This document shows positions 51,389-60,308 of a DNA stretch of 64,000 bases, in pieces. The notes below the pieces were generated by a model. That model had not been told where the DNA came from, did no database searches, and saw only the letters and a list, made by a program, of their open reading frames with translations. Source of the stretch: Bacillota bacterium (GTDB lineage: Bacteria > Bacillota > Desulfotomaculia > Desulfotomaculales > Desulfallaceae); contig JAEXOR010000065.1 in assembly GCA_023439185.1 (NCBI GenBank), forward strand, positions 226,260-290,259, given 5' to 3'. Positions within the stretch are counted from its first letter, which is position 1. Each line of letters starts with the position of its first letter. The translations under genes were made by a program, and so were the position numbers.

Positions 51389-52624
51389 TTACTCTTCTTC
51401 TTCTTCTTTCTCGGGCATGATCAGCGCCCTTTCCATCAGTGAGCACATGTGTATGTTTTTGGACTTGGCCTTCTCTTCGTACCACTTGTTCAGATCGTTA
51501 AACTGATCGATGCAGTTGTGGCAGGGCACGATGACAATTTCCGCCCCGGTGTCCAGCACCTGGTCCACTTTACGCTTGCCCTTGGCTTTACGGATGTCGT
51601 TGTATTCGGGCATGGCCATACCGCCGCCGCCGGCGCCGCAGCAATAGTTCATCTTGCCGTTGGGGTTCATGTCCACGAAATTTTTAATGAAGCTTTTAAT
51701 CAGTTCCCGCGGCGCTTCATAAACCCCTTCCTTACGGGCGGTGTTGCAGGGGTCGTGGTAGGTGACCACTTCGGTGATGGCGTCGGGGTCCAGCTTCAGT
51801 TTGCCCTCTTTGACCAGTTCGTTGAGCAGATCAAGGATGTGCCTGATGGGAAACTGCTTGCCCTTCCAGAAGGTCCGGTAGCCCCAGCGCATGGAGCGGA
51901 AGGCGTGACCGCACTCGGTGACGATCAGCTCTTCGCAGTCCAGGTCCTCAACTTCCTGCCACAGCGGCATGGAGATGGCCTGGAAGTCATCGTTTTGGCC
52001 GGTGAACAGGGAAATGTTGGTGGCGTCCCAGCGCTTGGTGCTGATGGTGTAGTCGATGCCGGCCACGTGGAACAGTTTCAGCGTGGCTTGCAGCTCGTTG
52101 GGATAGTACTTGATGTCCCGGGCGTTGTAACCGTAGAAATACTTGGCGCCTTTTTTATTCAGCGGAATCTTGTAATCGGGATCGCCCAGTTCTTCCTGCA
52201 GTTCTTCCTCAATCCATTCCAGGGTTTCTTCGTAGTCGGTCTGGTCAACATTCATCTGGTTGCCGGACTCAATGTGTTCATGGGCGATGGTTTGCAGATA
52301 GCCGGGGATCTTGTCCTTGTCCCAGGTGCCCCGCAAAGTGCGTACCAGCACCGCCATGTTGATGTTCATGGGGCATTCGATGGTGCACCGCTCGCACATG
52401 GTGCAGTACCAGATATACGGGTCCGCGTAAGCCTCTTCTTTCATGCCCAGCAGCACCTTGCGCAAAAATTTGCGCGGGTCCTGGTTTTCGTGTACGTCCG
52501 AATACGGACACCCGGCGGTGCACATGCCGCAGGCCAGGCAGTTGGTGAAATCAATGTTTTTCATCAGTTCTGCCACTTCACCCCGGAATTGGGGATTAAG
52601 ATCGGCAGCTTTAATCACTTCCAT
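51389..52624 (-). CDS. HdrD/HdrBC-like iron-sulfur disulfide reductase subunit
   Basis: 411 residues from ATG 52624, which has GGAGG upstream; the frame opens six codons earlier. It combines an HdrC-like N-terminus with two clusters (CLACGMCTAGCPYSD and CTMCERCTIECPMNIN) and a C-terminal region with HdrB/GlpC-type cysteines (VTECGHAFRSMRWGY, VTYHDPCNTARK, YCCGAGGGGMAMPE, VPCHNCIDQFND). Such fused subunits (HdrD, DsrK/HmcF relatives) reduce disulfides or pass electrons to another carrier. It lies between flxA and the HdrA::GltD gene. It ends with an acidic glutamate tail. Confidence 0.85.
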   Translation of the reverse strand: MEVIKAADLNPQFRGEVAELMKNIDFTNCLACGMCTAGCPYSDVHENQDPRKFLRKVLLGMKEEAYADPYIWYCTMCERCTIECPMNINMAVLVRTLRGTWDKDKIPGYLQTIAHEHIESGNQMNVDQTDYEETLEWIEEELQEELGDPDYKIPLNKKGAKYFYGYNARDIKYYPNELQATLKLFHVAGIDYTISTKRWDATNISLFTGQNDDFQAISMPLWQEVEDLDCEELIVTECGHAFRSMRWGYRTFWKGKQFPIRHILDLLNELVKEGKLKLDPDAITEVVTYHDPCNTARKEGVYEAPRELIKSFIKNFVDMNPNGKMNYCCGAGGGGMAMPEYNDIRKAKGKRKVDQVLDTGAEIVIVPCHNCIDQFNDLNKWYEEKAKSKNIHMCSLMERALIMPEKEEEEE

Positions 52625-52653
52625 AATTTTGCCTCCCTCCAAATCTTGGCTGT

Positions 52654-52690
52654 AAGAGGATGTTCGAAAAGTCCGCCTCCTTTTCGAACA
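52654..52690. repeat. 23-bp dispersed repeat, copy 2, forming a hairpin between flxA and hdrD-like gene
   Basis: Bases 52654-52676 repeat 8761-8783 with one difference. Here they continue into a perfect 11-bp hairpin, TGTTCGAAAAG (52661-52671) with CTTTTCGAACA (52680-52690). The stem equals the TGTTCGAAAAG core of the IS1182-like inverted repeat at 3959. It looks like two IS ends brought together by loss of the interior, now serving as an intercistronic hairpin. Confidence 0.6.
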
Positions 52691-52696
52691 TTAACT

Positions 52697-53539
52697 TTAA
52701 TACTCGCCGGGCAGTTCGTTAAGCTGCGCCCTGGTGAAAACAGGACCGTCCTTGCAGACATACTTGCCGCCCACGTTGCAACGGCCGCACATGCCGATAC
52801 CGCACTTCATCCGGTTCTCCAGGGACATGATGGTGGTTTCCGGCGTAAAACCGAGCTTTTCCAGCACCGGCATGGTAAACTTAATCATCACCGGCGGGCC
52901 GCAGATAATGGCGTAAGCGTTTTCCGCGCTGGGCGCCACTTCGCCGGTTACCGCGGGGATAAAGCCGACCCGGCCGTTCCAGCCTTCGGCTTCCCGGTCG
53001 ACGGTGGTAATCAGGTCGATGTCCGGGCTGGCTTCCCAGGCCGCCAGCTCTTCTTTGTAAAGCAGCAGGCCGGGGTTGCGGGCGCCGTAGATGACTGTTA
53101 TTTTACCGAAATCGCCCCGCCGGTCGGGATGCAGCATGTAAGTGGCCAGTGAACGCAGCGTGGTAAAGGCGAAACCGCCGCCGATAATCACCACGTTTTT
53201 ACCCTTGAACTGCTCCACCGGGTAATAATTGCCCAGCGGGCCGCGTACGCCCACGGTGGTCCCTTCCTCCATCAGGTGCAACGCGGTGGAAACAACGCCC
53301 ACCTTGGCCACCGAGAACTTCAGGAAGCCGGGCTCGGTGGGAGACGAGGCGATACCGAAGGGCGCTTCGCCTTTGCCGAACACGCACACTTCCGCAAACT
53401 GACCCGGCAGGTACGGAAAACTCTTTTCGTCTTCCTCGCTGAGGAACTGCAGGGTAAAGGTATGGATTAGCTTATCTTCTGTTTCGGTGAAGTTTTTTAC
53501 CAGCTTCATTGGCAGCGGCAGATATGGATTTTTCATCAA
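52697..53539 (-). CDS. flxA: FlxA-type FAD/NAD(P)H oxidoreductase subunit
   Basis: A 280-residue ferredoxin-NADP reductase-fold protein. FAD region: FPYLPGQFAEVCVFGKGE and PFGIASSP. NAD(P)H region: VVIIGGGFAFTTLRSL and IICGPPVMI. A C-terminal [2Fe-2S] motif reads MKCGIGMCGRCNVGGKYVC. In the FlxABCD-HdrABC complex of sulfate reducers and fermenters this subunit takes electrons from NADH. AsrB-like sulfite reductase or sulfhydrogenase gamma subunits are homologous, but the gene order fits Flx. Its start overlaps flxB by 4 bp. Confidence 0.88.
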   Translation of the reverse strand: MMKNPYLPLPMKLVKNFTETEDKLIHTFTLQFLSEEDEKSFPYLPGQFAEVCVFGKGEAPFGIASSPTEPGFLKFSVAKVGVVSTALHLMEEGTTVGVRGPLGNYYPVEQFKGKNVVIIGGGFAFTTLRSLATYMLHPDRRGDFGKITVIYGARNPGLLLYKEELAAWEASPDIDLITTVDREAEGWNGRVGFIPAVTGEVAPSAENAYAIICGPPVMIKFTMPVLEKLGFTPETTIMSLENRMKCGIGMCGRCNVGGKYVCKDGPVFTRAQLNELPGEY

Positions 53540-54564
53540 CTATCCAACCTCGCTTCCGAACCCCGAATGTTCTCCAGTACCACCCGGATATCCATATTAA
53601 CGGGGCAGTTTTTAATACACCGGCCGCAGCCGACACAGGCTATTTCGTTAAAGTTGTCCACGAAATACTTGAACTTGTGCATAATCCGGTTGCGGTAGCG
53701 CTCTTTGTTGCTGGTGCGCGGGTTGTGCCCGGAACCATGCAGGGTGAACAGCGGGAAGGCGCAGGAATCCCAGTTGCGTACCCGGCATCCGGTGCAGTCC
53801 ACCGCGTCGTCCACGATGTCAAAACAGTGGCAGGTGGGGCACAGGTAAGTGCAGGCGCCGCAGCCCAGGCATTTTTCATGGATCTTTTCCCAGATGGGAT
53901 CGTAGAAATTAACGTCCAGTTTGGCTTTCAGGCCTTCGGTGTTTACCTGGCAGGTTACCACGGCGGCTTTTTTCGCCGCGTCGGCCGCCGCTTTGTCGGC
54001 GTCGGAGGCGGCGGCAAGACCGGCCTGGTCGACCAGGGCTTTGCCCTTGTCGGTGATTGTTTCCACCACGTAGGCGTCGCCGGTGTCCGTCAGCAGCAGG
54101 TCGAGACCGCTGGTATCAAAGGGGCCGCAGTTGACCGAGGTGCAGAAACAGGTGCCGGCCGGGGTGTTGCAGCCGATGCCCACCATGACGGTATTTTCAC
54201 GCCTGGCCGTATAGTAAGGGTCGGTAAATTTGTCGTTGTCGAAAACGTTGTCCAGTAATTTAACGCTCCTGGCGTCGCAGGGTCGCACACCTAACAGCAC
54301 TTTCTTTTTGTCGTCTATGGGCGCCTGAAGATTGGCGCCTTCCGCGGTGACATTATAGCTGAACAGTGTTTCCGACTGCGGAAAGAATAATTCTTTGGCC
54401 GGCAGTTTGGTGTTTCCCGCATCCAGTACCGCTTCGGCTCCGGAGGCGAGGGGCTTGAAAACCGTAAAATCACCTTTTTTCACAGGCGCAATGACTTCGC
54501 ATCCGGCAATCATTTTATCCAGGAGACCGGGGATATCTTTTTTGCTTACGATCATCAGTTTCAC
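53536..54564 (-). CDS. flxB: FlxB-type [4Fe-4S] subunit
   Basis: This 342-residue protein resembles AsrA and sulfhydrogenase beta subunits. The N-terminal domain includes KKKVLLGVRPCDARSVKLL and GIGCNTPAGTCFCTSVNCGP. Two ferredoxin-like clusters follow: CLGCGACTYLCPTCHCFDI and CVGCGRCIKNCPVNMDI. It bridges FlxA and FlxC in electron transfer from NADH to Hdr. An alanine- and lysine-rich stretch near residue 200 (ASDADKAAADAAKKAAVV) is probably a flexible linker. Confidence 0.88.
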   Translation of the reverse strand: MKLMIVSKKDIPGLLDKMIAGCEVIAPVKKGDFTVFKPLASGAEAVLDAGNTKLPAKELFFPQSETLFSYNVTAEGANLQAPIDDKKKVLLGVRPCDARSVKLLDNVFDNDKFTDPYYTARRENTVMVGIGCNTPAGTCFCTSVNCGPFDTSGLDLLLTDTGDAYVVETITDKGKALVDQAGLAAASDADKAAADAAKKAAVVTCQVNTEGLKAKLDVNFYDPIWEKIHEKCLGCGACTYLCPTCHCFDIVDDAVDCTGCRVRNWDSCAFPLFTLHGSGHNPRTSNKERYRNRIMHKFKYFVDNFNEIACVGCGRCIKNCPVNMDIRVVLENIRGSEARLDS

Positions 54565-54565
54565 C

Positions 54566-55522
54566 TCACTCCTTCACCAAGAAAGGTTCCGGGTCGTCAG
54601 CCGTAAATGTTGCCAGGGGCGCCTTGTCGTCCATGCTGACGCCGGCTTCGGCGTTGAACAGTTCCTTGACGTCCTTGACCAGCTTGCGGGTCAGCAGGCG
54701 CAGGTTGATGCCCATGGGGCAGGCTCTCTCGCAGGCGCCGCAATCGGCACAGCGGCCGGCGCTGTGAAATACCCTGACGGTCTGGAACAGAATATTATCC
54801 TGGACGTCCGTCGCACTCTTGCCAATCCACTCGGGCTGGTTGCAGTCCACGAAGCATTCGGTGCAATAGCACATGGGACAGGCGTTGCGGCAGGCGTAAC
54901 ACCGGATGCATTTGCTGAATTCTTCCGCCAGGAAAGCCCGGCGCTCGGCCGCGGTCTTGGCTTCGAAGGCTTTGATTTCGGCAAAATCATCCGCCGCTTT
55001 TTCCGGCACCGGTTCGCCAACCAGTTGGTCGTATACCACGGGGTTGCCGTAACGGCAGTCGAGGCAGGAGTTGTGCAGCAGGTCCGCCAGCTTGGCGGTT
55101 TCAGAGAAACCGTTGCCTTTTAAGACGACGGTTTCGCCCTGATCTTCCACTGCCAGCACTTCCTTGCCGTTGAGCAGTCCGGCGATTTTTTTGCGGTCAA
55201 CCATGCCGTCACAGGGGACGCCGATAATATAAAGGTTGTTACGGTCAATCTGGTTTTCCTTGGCCAGGGCCACTATGGAACGGACGTCACAGCCCTTGGC
55301 CACGACGGCCACTTTGCCTTCCCTTTTGCGCAGGTAGTTGGCCAGGTTATTCTCGCAGCCCCTGCTCCAGGTCAGTTGCCCGGCTTCTTCGGGCGTGCGG
55401 GCGAACAGCGGTGTGCTGCGCAACGGCAGGCTGCCTTCGGCGAAACCAACCACCAGGTCGACTTTCTTGTCTGCCAACAGTTTTTTGGCTGCGTCTTTTA
55501 CTTGAGCCGCTATTGCTTGCAT
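54566..55522 (-). CDS. flxC: FlxC-type iron-sulfur subunit
   Basis: About 318 residues from ATG 55522 (GCGGGGTG upstream; GTG 55531 is an alternative). The N-terminal half resembles the F420-reducing hydrogenase beta/CoB-type fold: VAVVAKGCDVRSIVALAKEN and YIIGVPCDGMV, with the cysteine pair CLDCRYGNP. The C-terminal half holds cluster motifs CIRCYACRNACPMCYCTECF and CADCGACERACPMGINLRLL. It sits between FlxB and FlxD and passes electrons on to FlxD. Its 5' end overlaps the end of flxD. Confidence 0.86.
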   Translation of the reverse strand: MQAIAAQVKDAAKKLLADKKVDLVVGFAEGSLPLRSTPLFARTPEEAGQLTWSRGCENNLANYLRKREGKVAVVAKGCDVRSIVALAKENQIDRNNLYIIGVPCDGMVDRKKIAGLLNGKEVLAVEDQGETVVLKGNGFSETAKLADLLHNSCLDCRYGNPVVYDQLVGEPVPEKAADDFAEIKAFEAKTAAERRAFLAEEFSKCIRCYACRNACPMCYCTECFVDCNQPEWIGKSATDVQDNILFQTVRVFHSAGRCADCGACERACPMGINLRLLTRKLVKDVKELFNAEAGVSMDDKAPLATFTADDPEPFLVKE

Positions 55523-55956
55523 CCGCAACACCCCGCTTCTTCGGCAACCAAGCCCTTATTTGGGCCCACTTGCTTTACTCTTTCGGTAACTCCTTTAACA
55601 ACTTCGGCGAAACGCCCGCCTTCGGCCGCCGATACCCAGGAGAAATTGACCCGGCCTTCGTCAACGCCGATATATTCAAGAAAATCCTTTAACAAAGCAA
55701 ATTTCCTGCGGGCTACGTAGTTGCCGCTGATATAATGGCAGTCGCCGGGGTGGCATCCCGAAGTCAGCACACCGTCGGCGCCGTGCCGCAGCGCGCTGAT
55801 AATGAACAACGGGTTCATTCTTCCGCTGCAGGGTACACGCACCACCCGTATATTGGGTGGGTACTGGATACGACCTATGCCGGCCAGGTCGGCGCCGCCA
55901 TAACTGCACCAGTTACACAAAAAAGCTACAATTTTGGGTTCGAATTCCATATCCAT
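55510..55956 (-). CDS. flxD: FlxD (MvhD-like) subunit
   Basis: A 148-residue [2Fe-2S] protein of the MvhD family with the cysteine set FLCNWCSYGGADLAG, VVRVPCSGRMN and TSGCHPGDCHYISGN. The C-terminus ends in CCGCKQ, not seen in the second copy at 46466. It docks the Flx dehydrogenase module onto the HdrA encoded 13 bases upstream. Having two MvhD-type genes, each beside its own HdrA, suggests two distinct docking pairs within one operon. Confidence 0.92.
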   Translation of the reverse strand: MDMEFEPKIVAFLCNWCSYGGADLAGIGRIQYPPNIRVVRVPCSGRMNPLFIISALRHGADGVLTSGCHPGDCHYISGNYVARRKFALLKDFLEYIGVDEGRVNFSWVSAAEGGRFAEVVKGVTERVKQVGPNKGLVAEEAGCCGCKQ

Positions 55957-55969
55957 CTCCCTCCCCCAT

Positions 55970-58900
55970 CTACAGCGCTTTAATCATGGCTACGATTTGC
56001 TGGTTCGTGCAGCCCTTGACGTTGATGGCTCCGCAGCGGCAGCTTGATGCGCAGGCGCCGCAGCCTTTACAAAGCGCCTCGTTAACCACGGCCACTTTCT
56101 TTTCCGGATCCACTTGCACTGCCTTGGCCGGGCAAACCGCTTCGCAATCGCCACAGCCAGCGCACTTTTTCTCATTGACAAAGGCGCTTTTACCTTCAGC
56201 AAAAATGGACTGTTTGGCCAGCACGGTGCAGGCGCGTCCCACTGCGGCTTTGGCCTGGGCAATATTCTCCTCCAGGTTTTTGGGGCCGTGGGACAATCCG
56301 CACATAAACACGCCATCGGTGCCGAAATCCACCGGGCGCAGTTTCATGTGGGCCTCCAAGAAGAAACCTTCCTGGTTCAGCGGCACTTTGTAGAACTGGC
56401 TGAGCTTGCTGTTGGTATCCCTGTCCGCTACGATGGCGGCGGCCAGACCCACTATGTCAGCGTTGATTTCCACCGGTATACCCAGCACGTGGTCGGTTAC
56501 CGTCACTTTCACGCCGCCGGCGCCGGCTTCGACAACAGGCTTGCTGTCAACGCTGTAGCGGATGAAGATAACGCCCTTGTTGCGGGCTTCCCGGTACATT
56601 TCCTCAAAGAAGCCATAGGTCCTGATATCCCGGTACAGTACGAATACGTTGGCATTGGGGTTAAGTTCCTTAACCTTGAGCGCCTGTTTTACGGATTTGG
56701 TGCAGCAGATCCGGCTGCAGTACGGACGCTCGGCATCCCGGGAACCAACGCACTGGATGAACACGACGTTTTTGGCGCCGGTCACCTTACTGTCCTTGGC
56801 GGCCAGCAGGCCTTCCAGTTCCAGCAGGGTCATGACGTTTTCGTTCTGACCGTAGAGGTACTCGGCCGGCTTGTATTCATTGGCGCCGGTAGCGATGATG
56901 GTTACGCCGTGGGGGATTACGTCGCCGTTAGCCAGGGTGGTTTCAAAGTTGCCGACAAAGCCGTGCACGTCGGTAATTTCCGTGCCGGTATACACCTTGA
57001 TGTTGGCGTCGGAATTAACCCGGCTCATCAACTCGCTGATGTAAGCGGGCAGATCTTCCCCTCTCATACCGAAACGCAACCGGTTGGCAATGCCGCCCAG
57101 TTCGGCGGATTTTTCCACCAGGCTGACTTTATAACCCTGTTTGGACAGATTTATGGCTGCGGTCATGCCGGACACGCCGCCGCCGATGACCAGCGCGTCG
57201 TGGTTCATATCCAGGGTTACGCCGTCGATGGGTTCCAGCAGGGACGACTTGTAAATTGCCATCTTGACCAGATCTTTGGCCTTGGCGGTGGCCTTTTCAG
57301 GCTCCTGCATGTGCACCCAGGAACACTGGTCGCGGATATTGGCCATTTCAAACAGGTTGGCGTTCAAACCGGCTTCTTTTAAGGTTTCTTGGAACATGGG
57401 CTCGTGGGTGCGCGGACTGCACGAGGCCACCACAATCCTGTTCAAACCGTACTGTTCGACCGCTTCCTTAATTTGAGCGGAAGTGTCCTGGGAACAGGCG
57501 TAAAGTTTTTCATCGGCAAACACCACTCCCGGCAGCGTCTTGGCATAAGCCACCACTTCGGGCACGTTGACCACGCTGCCGATGTTGATGCCGCAATGAC
57601 AGATGAATACGCCGGTACGGATAATTTCACCAGCCACATCTTTCTCAGCCGGGTACTCCTTGGTTTTGGTCAGGGTGCCGCGCACATCCGCCAAGCCGGC
57701 CGCGGAATCGGCCGCGGCGGCGCTGGCCTGCATGACGGTTTCGGGAATATCCCGGGGGCCGCTGAACGCGCCGGCCACAAAGATACCGGGTTTGCTGGTG
57801 CCCACACCGGTAAGGCTGGGTGATTCACAGAAATTAAACTTGTTCAGTTCCAGACCCAGTTTGCCGGCCAGTTCAACCATGCCGGGCGCCGGTTCCAGGC
57901 CCAGGGAAAGTACCACCAGGTCGAAGTCTTCGGTGGTAATGGTGCCGTCCTCGTTGGAGTAACGGATCCGGCAGTTGCCGGTACCGTCAAAGGTATCGGT
58001 AACTTCAAAGACGCGCGAGCGAATGAACCGAACACCGTTTTCCAGGCGGGCGCGGTCATAGTACTTCTCAAAATCTTTACCGAAGGTACGCATATCCATG
58101 AAGAAAATAGTGGTATCCAGGGGGTATTTGGTATGCTCCTTGGCGATTACGGCTTCCTTGATGGCATACATGCAGCAAACCGAGGAGCAATAGCCGTGAT
58201 CATTGCGGCAGTTCCTGGAACCGACGCACTGGATCCACGCGATTTTCTGCGGTTCTTTACCGTCGGACGGTCTTTGCAGGTGACCGCCGAAGGGTCCCGA
58301 AGCACTGAGGATCCGTTCAAATTCAAGGCTGGTTAAAACGTTGGGCAGTTGACCGTAGCCGTAATAGAACAACTGGCTGACGTCATACTTTTCAAAGCCG
58401 GGACACAGGATCACGGAACCCACTTGCACTTCCAGGGTTTCATCCGGCATTTGGTGATCAATGGCGTTTGCCTGGCACACTTCCAGACATTTGCCGCAGG
58501 CCTTGGGCTTTTTAATTTTCAGGCACCTGGTGGCGTCGATGGCGTAGGCGTTGGGGTAAGCCTGGGCGTACTGCTTATAAATGGCCTTACGCTTATTAAG
58601 CCCCTGGTTAAAGTCGTCATCCACTTTAACGGGGCATTCTTCCGCGCAGGAGCCGCAGCCGGTACATTTATCAGGATCGACCAAACGGGCCTTTTTGTTG
58701 ATGGTAACTTTAAAATTACCAGGTTCGCCTTGAATATCCACTACTTCGGAATTGGTAATGGTCTCGACATTCAAGTGTCTCCCACACTCAACCAGTTTGG
58801 GAGACAGGATGCACATGGAGCAGTCGTTGGTGGGGAAGGTTTTGTCCAGCATGGGCATGGTACCGCCAATGGCGGGGCTTTTCTCAACCAGGTATACATA

Positions 58901-58996
58901 GTATCCTGATTCCGCCAGATCGAGGGAAGCCTGGATACCGGCGATGCCTGCGCCAACTACCAGAACGGCTCCAACCTGACCAGGTTTTGTACTCAT
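55970..58996 (-). CDS. hdrA: HdrA-like electron-bifurcation subunit (paralog 3)
   Basis: A 1008-residue duplicated HdrA with the same plan as the copy at 20931. It has FAD site VLVVGAGIAGIQASLDLAES, CSMCILSPKLVECGRH, CTGCGSCAEECP and CGKCLEVCQ, then RTGVFICHCGINIGS, a second flavin site VIGGGVSGMTAAINLSKQG, and C-terminal clusters CAGCGDCEAVCP and CKGCGACASSCRCGAI. The last motifs differ from the CQGCGTCAGECP type in the other two paralogs. First gene of the ten-gene Flx/Hdr/Met operon, start ATG 58996. Pairs with FlxDCBA to bifurcate NADH electrons. Confidence 0.92.
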   Translation of the reverse strand: MSTKPGQVGAVLVVGAGIAGIQASLDLAESGYYVYLVEKSPAIGGTMPMLDKTFPTNDCSMCILSPKLVECGRHLNVETITNSEVVDIQGEPGNFKVTINKKARLVDPDKCTGCGSCAEECPVKVDDDFNQGLNKRKAIYKQYAQAYPNAYAIDATRCLKIKKPKACGKCLEVCQANAIDHQMPDETLEVQVGSVILCPGFEKYDVSQLFYYGYGQLPNVLTSLEFERILSASGPFGGHLQRPSDGKEPQKIAWIQCVGSRNCRNDHGYCSSVCCMYAIKEAVIAKEHTKYPLDTTIFFMDMRTFGKDFEKYYDRARLENGVRFIRSRVFEVTDTFDGTGNCRIRYSNEDGTITTEDFDLVVLSLGLEPAPGMVELAGKLGLELNKFNFCESPSLTGVGTSKPGIFVAGAFSGPRDIPETVMQASAAAADSAAGLADVRGTLTKTKEYPAEKDVAGEIIRTGVFICHCGINIGSVVNVPEVVAYAKTLPGVVFADEKLYACSQDTSAQIKEAVEQYGLNRIVVASCSPRTHEPMFQETLKEAGLNANLFEMANIRDQCSWVHMQEPEKATAKAKDLVKMAIYKSSLLEPIDGVTLDMNHDALVIGGGVSGMTAAINLSKQGYKVSLVEKSAELGGIANRLRFGMRGEDLPAYISELMSRVNSDANIKVYTGTEITDVHGFVGNFETTLANGDVIPHGVTIIATGANEYKPAEYLYGQNENVMTLLELEGLLAAKDSKVTGAKNVVFIQCVGSRDAERPYCSRICCTKSVKQALKVKELNPNANVFVLYRDIRTYGFFEEMYREARNKGVIFIRYSVDSKPVVEAGAGGVKVTVTDHVLGIPVEINADIVGLAAAIVADRDTNSKLSQFYKVPLNQEGFFLEAHMKLRPVDFGTDGVFMCGLSHGPKNLEENIAQAKAAVGRACTVLAKQSIFAEGKSAFVNEKKCAGCGDCEAVCPAKAVQVDPEKKVAVVNEALCKGCGACASSCRCGAINVKGCTNQQIVAMIKAL

Positions 58997-59244
58997 CTAA
59001 GCATCACATCCGTCCTCCTAGTTTCAGCGTAACTAATAAATTCCTTCTTCCGCCGGGCCGGGTGCGTGTGACGGGCGTTTTTCGCCCCACCGGCCACAAA
59101 AAAATTGTTCTCCCCTTACAATTAACCAGTTCGTTATCCGGCCGCTAAAAGATGTTCAGCATTGCCTGGACAGCAACAATACTGAAAAATAGTGATATAC
59201 TGCGGTATTTTGCGAAAAATCTTAATATTATTCGCTATTCCGCA

Positions 59245-59253
59245 ATTATACCA
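59245..59253 (-). promoter_or_regulatory. Extended -10 promoter of the hdr-flx-met operon
   Basis: On the minus strand TGGTATAAT forms an extended -10 box about 250 bases before hdrA. I see no clear -35 at standard spacing. The 396-base gap 58997-59392 otherwise contains the acs operon hairpin at 59326-59362, a short GGGCG/CGCCC hairpin near 59075 and AT-rich sequence with no gene. Confidence 0.4.
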
Positions 59254-59325
59254 CCTTGTCCACAGTATAATACCTGCCGCAATTGCTGTCAAATAGCCGG
59301 AATAAGTAAACAAGTCGTCCGTTAA

Positions 59326-59362
59326 GCTTAAGGAAGGCGGTTTTAAACCGTCTTCCTTAAGC
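59326..59362 (-). terminator. Hairpin ending the acs operon
   Basis: GCTTAAGGAAGGCGGTTT (59326-59343) and AAACCGTCTTCCTTAAGC (59345-59362) form an 18-bp stem with one G-T pair, 30 bases after the acsE stop. There is no T-run, so it may be a processing or partial terminator. Confidence 0.65.
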
Positions 59363-59392
59363 GATACGGCAATCCAATAAAATAACTTTAAT

Positions 59393-60187
59393 TTACCTGG
59401 AACGGAATGTTTTGAGGAACGAATCGCAATAGATATCTTTGTTCAGCAGGAGATTGGCAGCCGCCACTTCATCCAGCAGGAGATCGTCGTTGACGTCGCA
59501 AATGGCCGAATCCAGGCCGCAGGCCATGGACATAATCAGGAATGTCCGGTTGATCAGGTGTCTGTTGGTGCAGCCCTGGGAAGAGTTGCTCAGGCCCATG
59601 GTGGTACGCGGAGACGGATCCGCCAGGGTTTTGATCTGCCGCAGGGTTTCCAGCACCTCAGCACCATGCTCCTGGGCCACGTTGGCCGGCAGCATCAGCG
59701 GGTCGATGTACAGGTCTTCCATGGGCACGCCGTGCATGTCGCAGTTGACCACGATTTCCATGGCCAGCGCCACCCGGTCGGAAGCGCTCTTGGGTACGCC
59801 TTTGTCGTTCATGGCCAGGCCGATGATGGCGGCGTTGTATTTGGCGGCCATGGGGATATAGATATCCATCTTCCACTGGTCGGCCGTGGTGGAGTTAATC
59901 ATGGCTTTGCCTTTGTGGGCCTTCAGACCGGCTTCAATGGCGTCCGGGTTGGTGGAGTCAACGCAGCACGGCAGCGGAGCCGCTTCCTGGGCTGTTTTGA
60001 CCAGCCATTCCATAACTGCCGGTTGGTCTTTGGCTTCCACGGTGGGACCGGTGTTGATATCAAGGAAACCGGCGCACATTTCATACTGTTTCTTGGCCCA
60101 ATACTGGATGGGCTCCGGGTTTTTGTTTAAAATACCTTCCCGGATGTCCTTGAACATTCCGTTAATCCGTTCACCGATAAGGATCAT
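59393..60187 (-). CDS. acsE: Methyl-THF:corrinoid iron-sulfur protein methyltransferase AcsE
   Basis: A 264-residue pterin-binding TIM-barrel protein that moves the methyl group from methyl-THF to the cobalt of the corrinoid protein AcsCD. MILIGERINGMFKDI is the family start. FLDINTGPT, CCVDSTNPDAIEAGL, MINSTTADQWKMDIYIPMAA, IGLAMNDKGVPKSASDR, LYIDPLMLP and TTMGLSNSSQGCTNRHLINR line the pterin site. It is the last gene of the acs operon in this window and uses the product of metF encoded downstream. Confidence 0.95.
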   Translation of the reverse strand: MILIGERINGMFKDIREGILNKNPEPIQYWAKKQYEMCAGFLDINTGPTVEAKDQPAVMEWLVKTAQEAAPLPCCVDSTNPDAIEAGLKAHKGKAMINSTTADQWKMDIYIPMAAKYNAAIIGLAMNDKGVPKSASDRVALAMEIVVNCDMHGVPMEDLYIDPLMLPANVAQEHGAEVLETLRQIKTLADPSPRTTMGLSNSSQGCTNRHLINRTFLIMSMACGLDSAICDVNDDLLLDEVAAANLLLNKDIYCDSFLKTFRSR

Positions 60188-60236
60188 ATTTTTACCTCCT
60201 TTACAAATAACAAATCTTCAATCGGGGAGTTCAGTC

Positions 60237-60290
60237 GGGGACATTCCTGTCCCCAAAGGAATACCCCAAGCTTCAGCAGGTGTGTCCCCG
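60237..60290. repeat. GGGGACA-type intergenic palindromic repeat, copy 1
   Basis: GGGGACATTCCTGTCCCC is a short palindrome, followed by TACCCCAAGCTTCAGCAGGT and GTGTCCCCG. The same words recur in the acsB-acsC gap at 63507-63647. REP-type elements of this kind are often linked to RAYT (Y1) transposases elsewhere in a genome; none is encoded here. Confidence 0.6.
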
Positions 60291-60308
60291 TTCCTTAATC
60301 CCCGTACC

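Noticed and set aside
51449..53152. Long plus-strand open frame of 567 codons
   Set aside because: It is antisense to the well-supported hdrD-like and flxA genes. Its composition (rich in V, H, G, Q, F) is the usual shadow of GC-biased codons on the other strand.
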